Origin: JAAEKA01 sp049299095 | GTDB lineage: Bacteria; Chloroflexota; Anaerolineae; JAAEKA01 | DNA: 64,000 nt | Direction: 5' to 3' | Assembly (NCBI GenBank): GCA_049299095.1 | Contig: JBAQWV010000061.1 | Coordinates: forward strand, 1 to 64,000 | Shown here: one piece after another, positions 24,780-32,548 of the stretch | Layout: every line of letters starts with the position of its first letter | Numbering within the stretch: position 1 is the stretch's first letter | Notes under the pieces: generated by a model | What the model saw: only the letters and a program-made list of their open reading frames with translations | What the model was told of the DNA's origin: nothing | Database searches by the model: none | Program-made: the position numbers and the translations under genes

Positions 24780-26909
24780 TCAGGGGGTGGGGCGCTCGAT
24801 GCGCACTTGCACGGTGCTGGGAACCACGGTGGAGCGCAACCCGTCAGGCACAACCAGCGTGGGTGTCATGTCATGCAAGCCGACATCGAGATCGGTGACA
24901 TCCACCAGCACCCGCACCAGCTTTGGATCCGCGTTGATCTGGTTCAGGATTGGCAGCGGGCCGGAAAGCAGCACGTCAACAAAGGCCGGGCTTTGGCTGA
25001 TGGTGTCAGTGGCCTGGCCGCCAGTCACTTCGATGGGCAGGGTCAAGCGCAGGTTGCCGAGCTGCGGCACCACGGTGATGCGTACCTCGACGCTGCCTTC
25101 CTCGACGCCGCTCTCGTTCAGCGCACTGACGCCCACCGGTGGCGCAAGGGGAATGCGGCGCACGATGTCGCCAGCCGCGTTGGTGACGTCTACCGGCACG
25201 GTGTCCACAAAGCCGCTGATGGTTTCTAGCGTGCTGGGAGGACCAAGCAAGGTGACGGTGGTCGGTTCGACATTGATGTTGCTGATCCAGTAGCCGGGGG
25301 CGACTGTGCCAGTGATCACCACATGTACGGCGGCATCGCGCGTGTTGAAGCGTTGCGTGATCGGAATCGTCACTAACACCTTAGCCGGGTCTGTGGTCAG
25401 GCCGTTAAGCGTAACTCCTTCCGCATCGCGCAGGGTTACTGTCGGCTCTTCGCGGATCGTCGAGCGGGCGCTGCGCAATGGCACACTGACTTCGGCTCGC
25501 TGAACGGCATCAACGATTTCCTGCGGCCCGGTTACCGTTACCTGCGTTGGTGAAACGGTAGTATTGCCATTGAGTTCATAGGAAAAGGGGAGGGTTTCAC
25601 GGTCTGGAATGAGCAAGGTCACGGTCATCGGCCGCGATGCGCGCGTTTGTAGTTCCAGATCGAGCGCGCCTGGCTCAATGCTGACCACACGCACCTGCTC
25701 ATTGGCGGGGCGAATCACCACGGGCACGCGGTGTACATCCGCACTCATGCCGGTAAAATCTACTGTAGCGCGAAAACTTTGTGCTGATAGATCTGTCAAG
25801 ATGGTTTGCGGGGCCTGTACCACCGCAGCGACACTGGTTGGCAGTGGGTTGACGAGTACCAAATTCGTGCCCAGCCCCGTGGTGCGCAGCGGAATATCAG
25901 CGATGCGGGCTGTTTCAGGTGGATTGACCTGCTCGGCGACGACCAGCCAGGTGGCAACGGCCAGCAACAAGGCCAATAAAGCGGAGGAAAATAAACTTAC
26001 CAGGCGCATCAAGCGCGTGCGCGGGTCGCCCTTTTCAATGCGTTTGGATTGAGCGCGCCAGTAATCGCGCGACAGCAGATCGCGCAGCCCTTTGGTGGAG
26101 CTTTGCAAGGGGTCGTAAAAGCCGTACAGGTAGTCGCGTAGATCGGTGGCGTCCAAGTTGCGGCGCAGCTCACCGTATAAGGCGATGGAGATACCGCCCG
26201 TCTCCTCGGAAACGATCAGTGCAAGCGCGTCGCTGGCTTCGCTGATACCAAGTGCTGCGCGGTGGCGCGTACCCTGGTGCATCCCAGCGGGCAGCGGCGA
26301 CTCGCTGAGTGGCAGCACGGCGGCCGCGGCCACGACTTGATCTTCGCGAATGATCACCGCGCCATCGTGCAGCGGGCCTTTATCCTGAAAGATCGCTTCC
26401 AGCAGTTCAGATGACACTTGGGCATTGAGGGCAACACCGGTATTGATCACGTCGCTCAAGCTGGTGGCCCCTTCCAGCACGATCAAGCCGCCGGTGCGCT
26501 GGGTGGACAGGTCACTAACGGTGCGCAACAGGGTCGGCACCACCCGGTGTACTAACTCGGTGGGGCGAATTTGCAGAAAGCCAAAGCTACGGCCCAATCG
26601 TTCGAGGCCGCGGCGCAGCTCGGGTTGAAAGATCAGAGGGGTAACGATCAAAAAAGCCAGCAAGGCGGTGCGGAGGATGAAGGAAAACGTGGGTAACTTG
26701 AAGAGCGCCGAAACTGCAACAGCCACCAAGGCCACGATCAGAACCCCACGCAGCAAGATAGCTGCCTGTGACCTGCGAATCAAAATGAGAATCGCAAAAT
26801 AAGTCAGCGTCACCAGCAAGAGATCAAGAATCGTCTCAAGCTGGTTGGTGCTGTACAGCAAATAAGCCAGGTTTTGCGGTAAGTTGTCGAGCTGAAGGAA
26901 ATCCTGCAT
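24780..26909 (-). CDS. cdaA: CdaA-type diadenylate cyclase fused to YbbR/CdaR repeats
   Basis: 709 aa. The N-terminal part (1-270) is CdaA: three membrane helices (about 28-92), then the DisA_N cyclase domain with LHDGAVII (DGA, 182-184) and GTRHRAALG (RHR, 215-217). It makes c-di-AMP from two ATP. A fourth membrane helix (about 305-325) leads to an extracellular region (331-709) with several YbbR repeats, e.g. VTVTGPQEIVDAVQRAEVSV and VTLLGPPSTLETISGFVDTV. In Firmicutes CdaA and its regulator CdaR (YbbR) are separate neighbouring genes; here they are one protein, so sensor and cyclase are fixed 1:1. PgpH (5974) and KtrAB (58796) are also in the window. Confidence 0.95.
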   Translation of the reverse strand: MQDFLQLDNLPQNLAYLLYSTNQLETILDLLLVTLTYFAILILIRRSQAAILLRGVLIVALVAVAVSALFKLPTFSFILRTALLAFLIVTPLIFQPELRRGLERLGRSFGFLQIRPTELVHRVVPTLLRTVSDLSTQRTGGLIVLEGATSLSDVINTGVALNAQVSSELLEAIFQDKGPLHDGAVIIREDQVVAAAAVLPLSESPLPAGMHQGTRHRAALGISEASDALALIVSEETGGISIALYGELRRNLDATDLRDYLYGFYDPLQSSTKGLRDLLSRDYWRAQSKRIEKGDPRTRLMRLVSLFSSALLALLLAVATWLVVAEQVNPPETARIADIPLRTTGLGTNLVLVNPLPTSVAAVVQAPQTILTDLSAQSFRATVDFTGMSADVHRVPVVIRPANEQVRVVSIEPGALDLELQTRASRPMTVTLLIPDRETLPFSYELNGNTTVSPTQVTVTGPQEIVDAVQRAEVSVPLRSARSTIREEPTVTLRDAEGVTLNGLTTDPAKVLVTIPITQRFNTRDAAVHVVITGTVAPGYWISNINVEPTTVTLLGPPSTLETISGFVDTVPVDVTNAAGDIVRRIPLAPPVGVSALNESGVEEGSVEVRITVVPQLGNLRLTLPIEVTGGQATDTISQSPAFVDVLLSGPLPILNQINADPKLVRVLVDVTDLDVGLHDMTPTLVVPDGLRSTVVPSTVQVRIERPTP

Positions 26910-27022
26910 GGGTGTGTTATCCAGTCAGGTAAAGAAATCGAGTTACTGTCGCTGTAAAAACGTCTGGCAACTGCCGCAAAGTTCCCTCAGTCTGTAACCA
27001 GATTGAGCCGGACAATGCGACG

Positions 27023-28993
27023 TTACGGAACTTCAACGTCGTACATATCCTGCCCCCATTCTGTCCAACCTGCGTTGTGTACAAACACCTGCACCGGGTA
27101 CACTTGCGTAGACCAGGGGGCTTCGTTCGGGAAAGTGAAGCGGAAAGACCAGCTCTGCGAGCTGTCCAGCGGTGTGGTGAAGCTCACACCGGGTAAATCC
27201 ATCGCTTGCGTATAAGGCTTGCCATACTCAGCCAGCGCCACCCGTACCACCGTGCCCGGCGACCAGTTGGCGCTGGTGATGGTGATCTGCGCGCCCGGCG
27301 CGCCGACGCTGGGGTTGATCTCCAGAAAGATCTGCCGTGAACCAGACGGCGTTACGGTGGTAACCACTGTTGGAGCAGTGGTAGCCACGCCGGTGGCCGT
27401 TGGGGTGGGGGTGTTGGTGGCTGCCCCGGGAACTGCCGTCGCGGTGTTGCCTGCGGGCACCGTGGTTTGCGTTGTCACCGCGGTGGCCGTAGTGTTTGCG
27501 CCGTTGATCGGTGTTGCTGTGGCTGCGCCGACTGCCGTAGCCGTTGCGGTTGGCGTTGGTGTGGCCGCGCCGAGTGGTGTAGCCGTACCTGTCGGGGTCG
27601 GTGTGGCTCCAGGCACGGGCGTACTTGTCGGAATGGCCGCTGTGGGCAAGGGTATGGATGAACCGGGCAGGGTTGCTGTGGTTCCGGCCACGGCAGCGGG
27701 CGTTGTGCCGATCACGGGACTCCAGCCGACGGCAATGCTGGCAGGGCCAGCGAGATCACGCAGCTCAACCCGAACACTGTGTGACCCACCGTTCAGGGTG
27801 CGTTCGATGGAACGGGTTTGCCCGGCGCTGCCCTGCCAGGCATCAATAATTAGATCGTTGTCCAAATACAAGCGTCCACCATCGTCTGCCGTGAGAATAA
27901 ACTGGTATTGACCCGCCTCGAAGGGGATCGTGCGCGTCCAGCGCGCGGAAAAGTTGTCGGCTGGAATGGCCGGATCAGGGCTGGCATCGCCCCAGTTTAC
28001 GGTCGGGTCGGGGTCATCGCGCACCAGAGCGGGTTCCCCTGCCAAATCGGGATTGGTGAAATATTCGCCGCGCCAGTTGGCGAAGCTGTCAACCGCGTCC
28101 CAGCGCAGGGTTACCGCCGCATCGCCGGTTTGATCCATGTATTCCAACTCGATGACATGAGCGCCTGCGCTCAGCCCGACCGTTGCCTGGTCATTTTGCA
28201 TGACGCCTGTATCCTGCCAGCGATCCATCACCAGCGCACCATCCACGCGCAGCCGCACACCACCGTTGGCCTGAAGTTGAAAGCGATACGATCCGGCTGC
28301 GAAGGTTAAGCTGCGCTGCCAGCGCGCGGAAAAGCCGTCGGTTGGCAATGCAGGATCGGGGCCGCTGCTGCCCCAGTTCCAATTCAACTCTGGTTCGGTG
28401 CGCGTCACGAGCGGCGTGCCTGCCAGATCAGTGTTGGCGAAATATTCGGCGTCCCAACCCTGACCAGCCAGTGGCGTCGCTTGGTCTGTCGTAGCGCCGG
28501 GCGCGGGCTTGTCACCGGCAGCTGGCCTGGTGGGCGCTGTCGCGATCACTGCACCGCCGCGCTCCTTCAAGACGCGGAAAGCGCGGCTGGCTTCGCGGCC
28601 GGTGCGCAAACCATACACCGTGAAGGTCGATTCAGTTACCGCAGGCACTTCGCCCGCGTCAATTGTTGTCTGTACGAAGCCCTGCGCATCGGCCGAGGCC
28701 ACCTTGACCGCGGCGGCTTCATCGCAGCTTTGATCGTACCCAGCTTTCACACACACCGCCACCCCTTCGCCCGTGCGCCAGCCGCCGCTGGTAATCAAAA
28801 TAGCGGTGGTTTCATCAAGCGGAGCCGCGGCCGGGCTGATGCGCAGCCAAACCGCCGCGCTCGATTGCGTTTGACGCAACAACAAGGCGGCAACAACCGC
28901 TCCTCCCGCCAATAATAAAATGGCTGCCAGGATCAGCAGCCAGCGAGGGAAGCGGCGCAAGGGTGAAAAGCGGGGTGAAGAAGCAGTCGTCAT
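27023..28993 (-). CDS. Membrane-anchored double-PA14 surface protein
   Basis: 656 aa. One N-terminal helix (about 17-40) is a signal anchor. An Ig-like stretch (45-145) is followed by two PA14 domains (about 178-300 and 304-427), each with the GWDAEYFANTDLAG / WRGEYFTNPDLAG start and the GGxRLxxD core. A Thr/Pro/Ala-rich linker (about 430-555) and a final beta-sandwich (560-656) follow. PA14 domains bind carbohydrates. The linker is low-complexity and probably spans the wall. It is co-directional with cdaA (113 bp apart) and has its own promoter. Confidence 0.85.
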   Translation of the reverse strand: MTTASSPRFSPLRRFPRWLLILAAILLLAGGAVVAALLLRQTQSSAAVWLRISPAAAPLDETTAILITSGGWRTGEGVAVCVKAGYDQSCDEAAAVKVASADAQGFVQTTIDAGEVPAVTESTFTVYGLRTGREASRAFRVLKERGGAVIATAPTRPAAGDKPAPGATTDQATPLAGQGWDAEYFANTDLAGTPLVTRTEPELNWNWGSSGPDPALPTDGFSARWQRSLTFAAGSYRFQLQANGGVRLRVDGALVMDRWQDTGVMQNDQATVGLSAGAHVIELEYMDQTGDAAVTLRWDAVDSFANWRGEYFTNPDLAGEPALVRDDPDPTVNWGDASPDPAIPADNFSARWTRTIPFEAGQYQFILTADDGGRLYLDNDLIIDAWQGSAGQTRSIERTLNGGSHSVRVELRDLAGPASIAVGWSPVIGTTPAAVAGTTATLPGSSIPLPTAAIPTSTPVPGATPTPTGTATPLGAATPTPTATATAVGAATATPINGANTTATAVTTQTTVPAGNTATAVPGAATNTPTPTATGVATTAPTVVTTVTPSGSRQIFLEINPSVGAPGAQITITSANWSPGTVVRVALAEYGKPYTQAMDLPGVSFTTPLDSSQSWSFRFTFPNEAPWSTQVYPVQVFVHNAGWTEWGQDMYDVEVP

Positions 28994-29033
28994 ACGGTCT
29001 CTCGTTACAGTTAAACCCTGTCAGTCTGGCACG

Positions 29034-29062
29034 ATTATAGCATAGCGTTGATGAAATGTCAG
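29034..29062 (-). promoter_or_regulatory. Promoter of the PA14 gene
   Basis: On the minus strand: CTGACA (29062-29057), 17 bp, TATAAT (29039-29034), 41 bp before the ATG at 28993. Confidence 0.75.
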
Positions 29063-29094
29063 ACTACTGGTGCGCGGCAGGACTTGGGATATTA

Positions 29095-29124
29095 TTGACA
29101 TAGGGGCACAAAAGGGGTTACAAT
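29095..29124 (+). promoter_or_regulatory. Promoter of the OmpR-type regulator gene
   Basis: TTGACA (29095-29100), 18 bp, TACAAT (29119-29124), divergent from the PA14 promoter. Confidence 0.7.
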
Positions 29125-29180
29125 GCGCGTGCTTGTGACTCCTCTGTCCGGGCATCATCTCTTAGCGAGACCAACCACCC

Positions 29181-29831
29181 ATGCATGTTTTGGTGGTTCA
29201 CACTGAACCCCGCTTCTTTCGAGAAATAAAGGCGCTCCTTGGGCAAGCACGAGCAGAGGGCGCTTATTTGTCGAGCTTGAGCGAACTGCCTCTACAACTG
29301 GAGGCGCAGTTTCCTGATCTAATTGTCTTAGATCAGCGCTGTCTGCGCACAGGTCACGATCAGCTTGGTGAGGCGTTTGCACCTGGGCTGAAGCTGCCGC
29401 TTATTTTTCTCACCTCAGCTGACAGCAAGCAAATCAGCGCGGGTGAAGAACGCCAGCGTTTGCAGGATTTGATCGTTCACTTGAACAGCCACATCGAGCG
29501 TACCCGCTCTTCGCAGGTGGTCCAGGTGGGGCAAATGCGCCTGCACGAAGGTCGTATGCGTGCCAGCATGGGTGAAAGCTGGATCAAGCTGCCACCCATC
29601 CAGTTTCGCCTCTTGCGTCATCTGGCCCTGAATGCCAACGTCGTCGTGTCGCATCACGATCTGGCGAGCGCGGTTTGGGGCGCAGAAGTCGCTGATGACG
29701 AAACCAAGCGCGATCTGATCAAAGTCCACATTGTCCAGCTTCGCCGCACCTTGGGACCTGGCTTCAAAAATTATATTCAGGCTGTGCGCGGCCAGGGTTA
29801 CGTGCTGGTGGATCCGGACACAGAAGAATGA
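29181..29831 (+). CDS. OmpR/PhoB-type winged-helix regulator with degenerate receiver
   Basis: 216 aa. The C-terminal Trans_reg_C domain (about 118-212) is clear: WIKLPPIQFRLLRHLALNAN, LASAVWG and VHIVQLRRTLGPG, then the wing IQAVRGQGYVL. The N-terminal 1-100 resembles a receiver, with D51 in DLIVLDQRC, but the acidic pair usually at residues 7-9 is replaced by HTE and the Lys near residue 100 is not evident. It may therefore work without phosphorylation or through another input. No kinase is adjacent. OmpR-like repeats lie at 30559-30591 nearby. Confidence 0.85.
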   Translation: MHVLVVHTEPRFFREIKALLGQARAEGAYLSSLSELPLQLEAQFPDLIVLDQRCLRTGHDQLGEAFAPGLKLPLIFLTSADSKQISAGEERQRLQDLIVHLNSHIERTRSSQVVQVGQMRLHEGRMRASMGESWIKLPPIQFRLLRHLALNANVVVSHHDLASAVWGAEVADDETKRDLIKVHIVQLRRTLGPGFKNYIQAVRGQGYVLVDPDTEE

Positions 29832-29883
29832 CCCGTTTGACTTATTCCTTTCGTTGGATCAAAAGAATGCAGGAGTGGCTGAA

Positions 29884-30096
29884 ATGAATGTAGCCACATG
29901 TCCGTTGTGCGACACCAATCTGCCCATTCCCCGCAATTCAAGTGTGGGCAGCATGTTGTTCTGTCCCCGCTGTGACTGTCTGTTACAGGTGGTCACGTTG
30001 GATCCCCCCGAAGTAGATTTTCCCTACAAGCTGAGCGCCGGCGGCGATGAACCCAAACTGGGACGCCGCAGCCGTCGCGGCAAGCCCAAAGCTTGA
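29884..30096 (+). CDS. Small LysW-like zinc-ribbon protein
   Basis: 70 aa from the ATG at 29884. A four-Cys ribbon (Cys6, 9, 27, 30 in CPLCD and FCPRCD) is followed by a short strand and a basic tail (GRRSRRGKPKA). The ribbon resembles LysW/ArgW carrier proteins but lacks their C-terminal EDWGE, so it should not carry amino-acid intermediates. It could be a nucleic-acid or adaptor ribbon. It lies 52 nt after the winged-helix gene, likely co-transcribed, and a strong terminator follows. Confidence 0.7.
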   Translation: MNVATCPLCDTNLPIPRNSSVGSMLFCPRCDCLLQVVTLDPPEVDFPYKLSAGGDEPKLGRRSRRGKPKA

Positions 30097-30121
30097 TCGC
30101 TGAAGAGAACCAAGCCAAAGA

Positions 30122-30153
30122 AAAAGCGGAAGCGCTCAGCGCTTCCGCTTTGT
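30122..30153 (+). terminator. Rho-independent terminator
   Basis: Perfect 13-bp stem AAAGCGGAAGCGC / GCGCTTCCGCTTT with a 3-nt loop, 25 nt after the zinc-ribbon stop. Its A-run on the other side could also stop transcripts coming from the opposite strand. Confidence 0.85.
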
Positions 30154-30217
30154 TGTGGCCAGGAATCTACACCCCCAAATGGGCCTGCGCCCTGGCGCGA
30201 TGACTTAACGCGACAGA

Positions 30218-30472
30218 TTATTCGTCGTCATCTTCGTCGTAGTCGTAGTCATCTTCCAAGTCGTCGTCATAGTCGTCGTAATCTTCGAGTTCATCGTCCT
30301 CGGACCAATCTTCGTCCTCGTACTCGAAGAATTCAAACACAGAGCCGGGGGCGTTGCATTCGGGACATCGCTTAGGGCGCCGATTCGACGCGCCTTCTTC
30401 GATGTATCCACAATCCATGCATTCCCATTCGCCTTCTACAACTTCGACGTCTCGGGCCTTTAATAGAGACAT
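30218..30472 (-). CDS. Zinc-ribbon protein with a long acidic tail
   Basis: 84 aa from the ATG at 30472, with an AGAAGGAT ribosome site. A rubredoxin-like ribbon (Cys18, 21, 36, 39 in ECMDCGYIEEG and KRCPECNA) fills residues 8-45. The last 35 residues are almost all Asp, Glu and Tyr. The ribbon resembles rubredoxin-fold electron carriers and small RNA polymerase- or nucleic-acid-associated ribbons; the tail is the kind that mimics nucleic acid or binds basic proteins. The true function is unknown. Its promoter is strong and is preceded by three 11-bp direct repeats. Confidence 0.75.
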   Translation of the reverse strand: MSLLKARDVEVVEGEWECMDCGYIEEGASNRRPKRCPECNAPGSVFEFFEYEDEDWSEDDELEDYDDYDDDLEDDYDYDEDDDE

Positions 30473-30522
30473 TATCCTTCTCCTGCGTGCTGCTGTGAAG
30501 CGAAAAATATCAGAACAGCCGC

Positions 30523-30552
30523 AGTATAGCACCCGCAAGAAGCGCTTGTCAA
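30523..30552 (-). promoter_or_regulatory. Strong promoter of the acidic zinc-ribbon gene
   Basis: On the minus strand: TTGACA (30552-30547), 18 bp, TATACT (30528-30523), about 50 bp before the ATG. Confidence 0.75.
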
Positions 30553-30558
30553 TATAAG

Positions 30559-30591
30559 TTTCGGTGAAATTTCGGTTAAACTTTGGTTAAG
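30559..30591 (-). promoter_or_regulatory. Three 11-bp direct repeats upstream of the promoter (OmpR/PhoB-type site)
   Basis: On the plus strand the units are TTTCGGTGAAA (30559-30569), TTTCGGTTAAA (30570-30580) and CTTTGGTTAAG (30581-30591). Read on the minus strand the units contain TTCACC or TTAACC at an 11-bp period, ending 6 bp before the -35. This spacing is typical of tandem OmpR/PhoB-family binding. It also overlaps the last codons of the membrane protein gene at 30587. Confidence 0.5.
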
Positions 30592-31081
30592 TTTTTGGCT
30601 TGTGCCACGGATTGCGCGCTGCCGCCCTTATCCCCAGCGTTGCGCCGTACACCAAATGACCGAGCAGCACCGGCCACGACTGCCACACGGCCCGCACAGC
30701 AGGATTCAGCCACGACAGCAGCAGGAAATTGGCGACGAACCAGGTCGAAAAGCCGTAATACACTGCGATCAGCAGCAGCGAGGGCGTATCCACAGGTTCC
30801 TGCGCCGAGGCATACAAAACCCCCAGCAGGCCAGCGGTTAGCAGGATCACGGCCACGCCCAGCAGACTACCAAAACCAGCCCATCCGGCAGGAACCGGGC
30901 GCAGACCCAGCCAGAAGCTGGCCGCGGCGTTCACCGGCATCCACAGCCCGCGGCCCGCGGCCAGCGATAAGCCACTAGCCACCACGGTCAGCGCCACCCC
31001 GCCCACCAGCCCGGCCAGCAACCCTTGCCGTGCAGTTAAAATCTCGCTACGAACGCGGCGCTGATGGTGTTCCACGGCCAT
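30587..31081 (-). CDS. Small polytopic membrane protein of unknown function
   Basis: 164 aa with four membrane helices (about 20-42, 65-90, 99-121, 133-153) and a basic N-terminus (HHQRRVRSE). No family is recognised. It is the last gene of a minus-strand set with xseB, 2 nt downstream of it, so it may be co-transcribed with xseA/xseB by position rather than by function. Confidence 0.65.
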   Translation of the reverse strand: MAVEHHQRRVRSEILTARQGLLAGLVGGVALTVVASGLSLAAGRGLWMPVNAAASFWLGLRPVPAGWAGFGSLLGVAVILLTAGLLGVLYASAQEPVDTPSLLLIAVYYGFSTWFVANFLLLSWLNPAVRAVWQSWPVLLGHLVYGATLGIRAAARNPWHKPKT

Positions 31082-31083
31082 CG

Positions 31084-31323
31084 TTAGCCCGCCTCACTTT
31101 GCCAATCGTCAAATGGCGTTGCGTTCAAGCCGCCCGCGGCGTCGGGCGCGATCTGCCGCACGCGCAGCTCCGCTTCGTTCAACAACTGGTCACAGCGCGC
31201 GGCTAGTTGTGCGCCCTCCTCGAAGCGCGCCAGTGCCGCATCCAGCGACAATTCGCCGCCTTCCAGCTCGCGCGTGATGCGTTCCAACTGCGCAAATGCT
31301 TGTTCGAACGTCAATTCATCCAT
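31084..31323 (-). CDS. xseB: Exonuclease VII small subunit
   Basis: 79 aa, the usual size. The helical pattern LTFEQAFAQLERITRELEGG followed by LSLDAALARFEEGAQLAARC is the XseB signature. With XseA it degrades single-stranded DNA from both ends. It overlaps xseA by 8 nt. Confidence 0.95.
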   Translation of the reverse strand: MDELTFEQAFAQLERITRELEGGELSLDAALARFEEGAQLAARCDQLLNEAELRVRQIAPDAAGGLNATPFDDWQSEAG

Positions 31324-32545
31324 CGTTTTCAGCCTTTCTGCTGTTGTTTACAGTGACATCGAATCCGCCATCGCTGACGGTGACGTGCAAAGTCGCACCG
31401 GTCGCCACCCCCTGCACCGACGTAACGAGTTCACCGGTGTCCGCGCGGGACACGATGGCATAGCCGCGTTGCAGCACGGCCCGCGGATCGAGGCTGGTCA
31501 GGCGCGCCCGTAACCCGTTCAAGGCGGCACGACGCAGTGCCAGGCGATGCTGCATCTGGCGTTGCAAACGCAGCGTGAGGTCGTCGGTTTGCTGGCGGCG
31601 GCGCACGATCTGCGTGTGCGGGGACGCGCGGCGCAGCAGGGAACGTCTGTGCATCAGCCGCTGCCGCTCGCCAGTCAGCCGTTGCGCCAGGGCCAGTGTC
31701 AGCCGGTCGCGCCTGGCGGCTACCTGTGCCTGTAACTCCTGGCGATGTGGCGTCACGACTGACGCCGCGCCGGTCGGCGTCGGCGCGCGCAGGTCAGCCG
31801 CGAAGTCGGCCAGAGTGAAGTCGGTTTCGTGACCGATCCCCGTTACCACCGGCACTGCGCTGCCGACAATCGCACGCACCACCTGTTCGTCGTTGAACGC
31901 CCAAAGCTCCTCGATGGAGCCGCCACCGCGCGCCAGCAGGATCACATCCAGCGGCTCAACAGTGGCGCTCCAGTTGTTCAACAAGGCCAGCGCGGCCACC
32001 AGTTGCGGCGGGGCTTCTGCGCCCTGCACCGCAGCCGGAGCCAGCAGCACTTCGACCAGGGGATCGCGGGCGGCCAGCGTGCGCAGGATGTCGCGCAGCG
32101 CGGCCGCGCGCGCGGAAGTTACCACGCCGATGCGCTGCGGCCAGGCGGGCAGGGGCCGTTTGGTGGCCGCTTCGAACAGTCCCTCCGCAGCCAGCCGATC
32201 ACGCAGCGCCTCGAATTCCTGATACAACCGCCCGCGGCCCGCTGGCTCCAGCAGATCGGTGTAGAATTGTACGCGGCCCTGCCCCTCGTAGAAGGACACA
32301 TAGCCGCGTACCAATACCTGTTCGCCGTTTTGGGGCAGCCGCGCCAGCCGCGCAGCGTCGGCCCGCCACATTACACAGGAAATCACCGCGCGGTCGTCTT
32401 TCAGACTGTAATAACAATGCCCGGAGGTGGCGCGCACAAAATTGCTAACCTCACCTTGTAGCCAGACATTGCGCAGGGCTGACGCGCTCTCCAGTAGCGT
32501 TTTGATCTCGGTCGCCAGCTCGACGACAGTGTATGGATAGGGCAT
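31316..32545 (-). CDS. xseA: Exonuclease VII large subunit
   Basis: 409 aa. An N-terminal OB fold (VWLQGEVSNF, GHCYYSLKDD) binds single-stranded DNA. The catalytic part contains RIGVVTSARAAALRDIL and ILLARGGGSIEELWAFNDE, with GIGHETDFTLADFAADLRAP further on, then a helical region. It belongs with xseB. The two subunits make the heteromeric nuclease used in repair and recombination. Its stop codon lies inside xseB, and it starts 3 nt after the lipid-kinase stop. Confidence 0.95.
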   Translation of the reverse strand: MPYPYTVVELATEIKTLLESASALRNVWLQGEVSNFVRATSGHCYYSLKDDRAVISCVMWRADAARLARLPQNGEQVLVRGYVSFYEGQGRVQFYTDLLEPAGRGRLYQEFEALRDRLAAEGLFEAATKRPLPAWPQRIGVVTSARAAALRDILRTLAARDPLVEVLLAPAAVQGAEAPPQLVAALALLNNWSATVEPLDVILLARGGGSIEELWAFNDEQVVRAIVGSAVPVVTGIGHETDFTLADFAADLRAPTPTGAASVVTPHRQELQAQVAARRDRLTLALAQRLTGERQRLMHRRSLLRRASPHTQIVRRRQQTDDLTLRLQRQMQHRLALRRAALNGLRARLTSLDPRAVLQRGYAIVSRADTGELVTSVQGVATGATLHVTVSDGGFDVTVNNSRKAENDG

Positions 32546-32548
32546 GGG

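Noticed and set aside
27360..27660. Repetitive stretch in the PA14 gene that looks like a repeat array
   Set aside because: It codes for the Thr/Pro/Ala linker; the repeat follows codon use and has no spacer structure, so it is not a CRISPR array.
29884..30096. LysW-type amino-acid carrier
   Set aside because: The ribbon fits but the C-terminal EDWGE needed for carrier function is absent.
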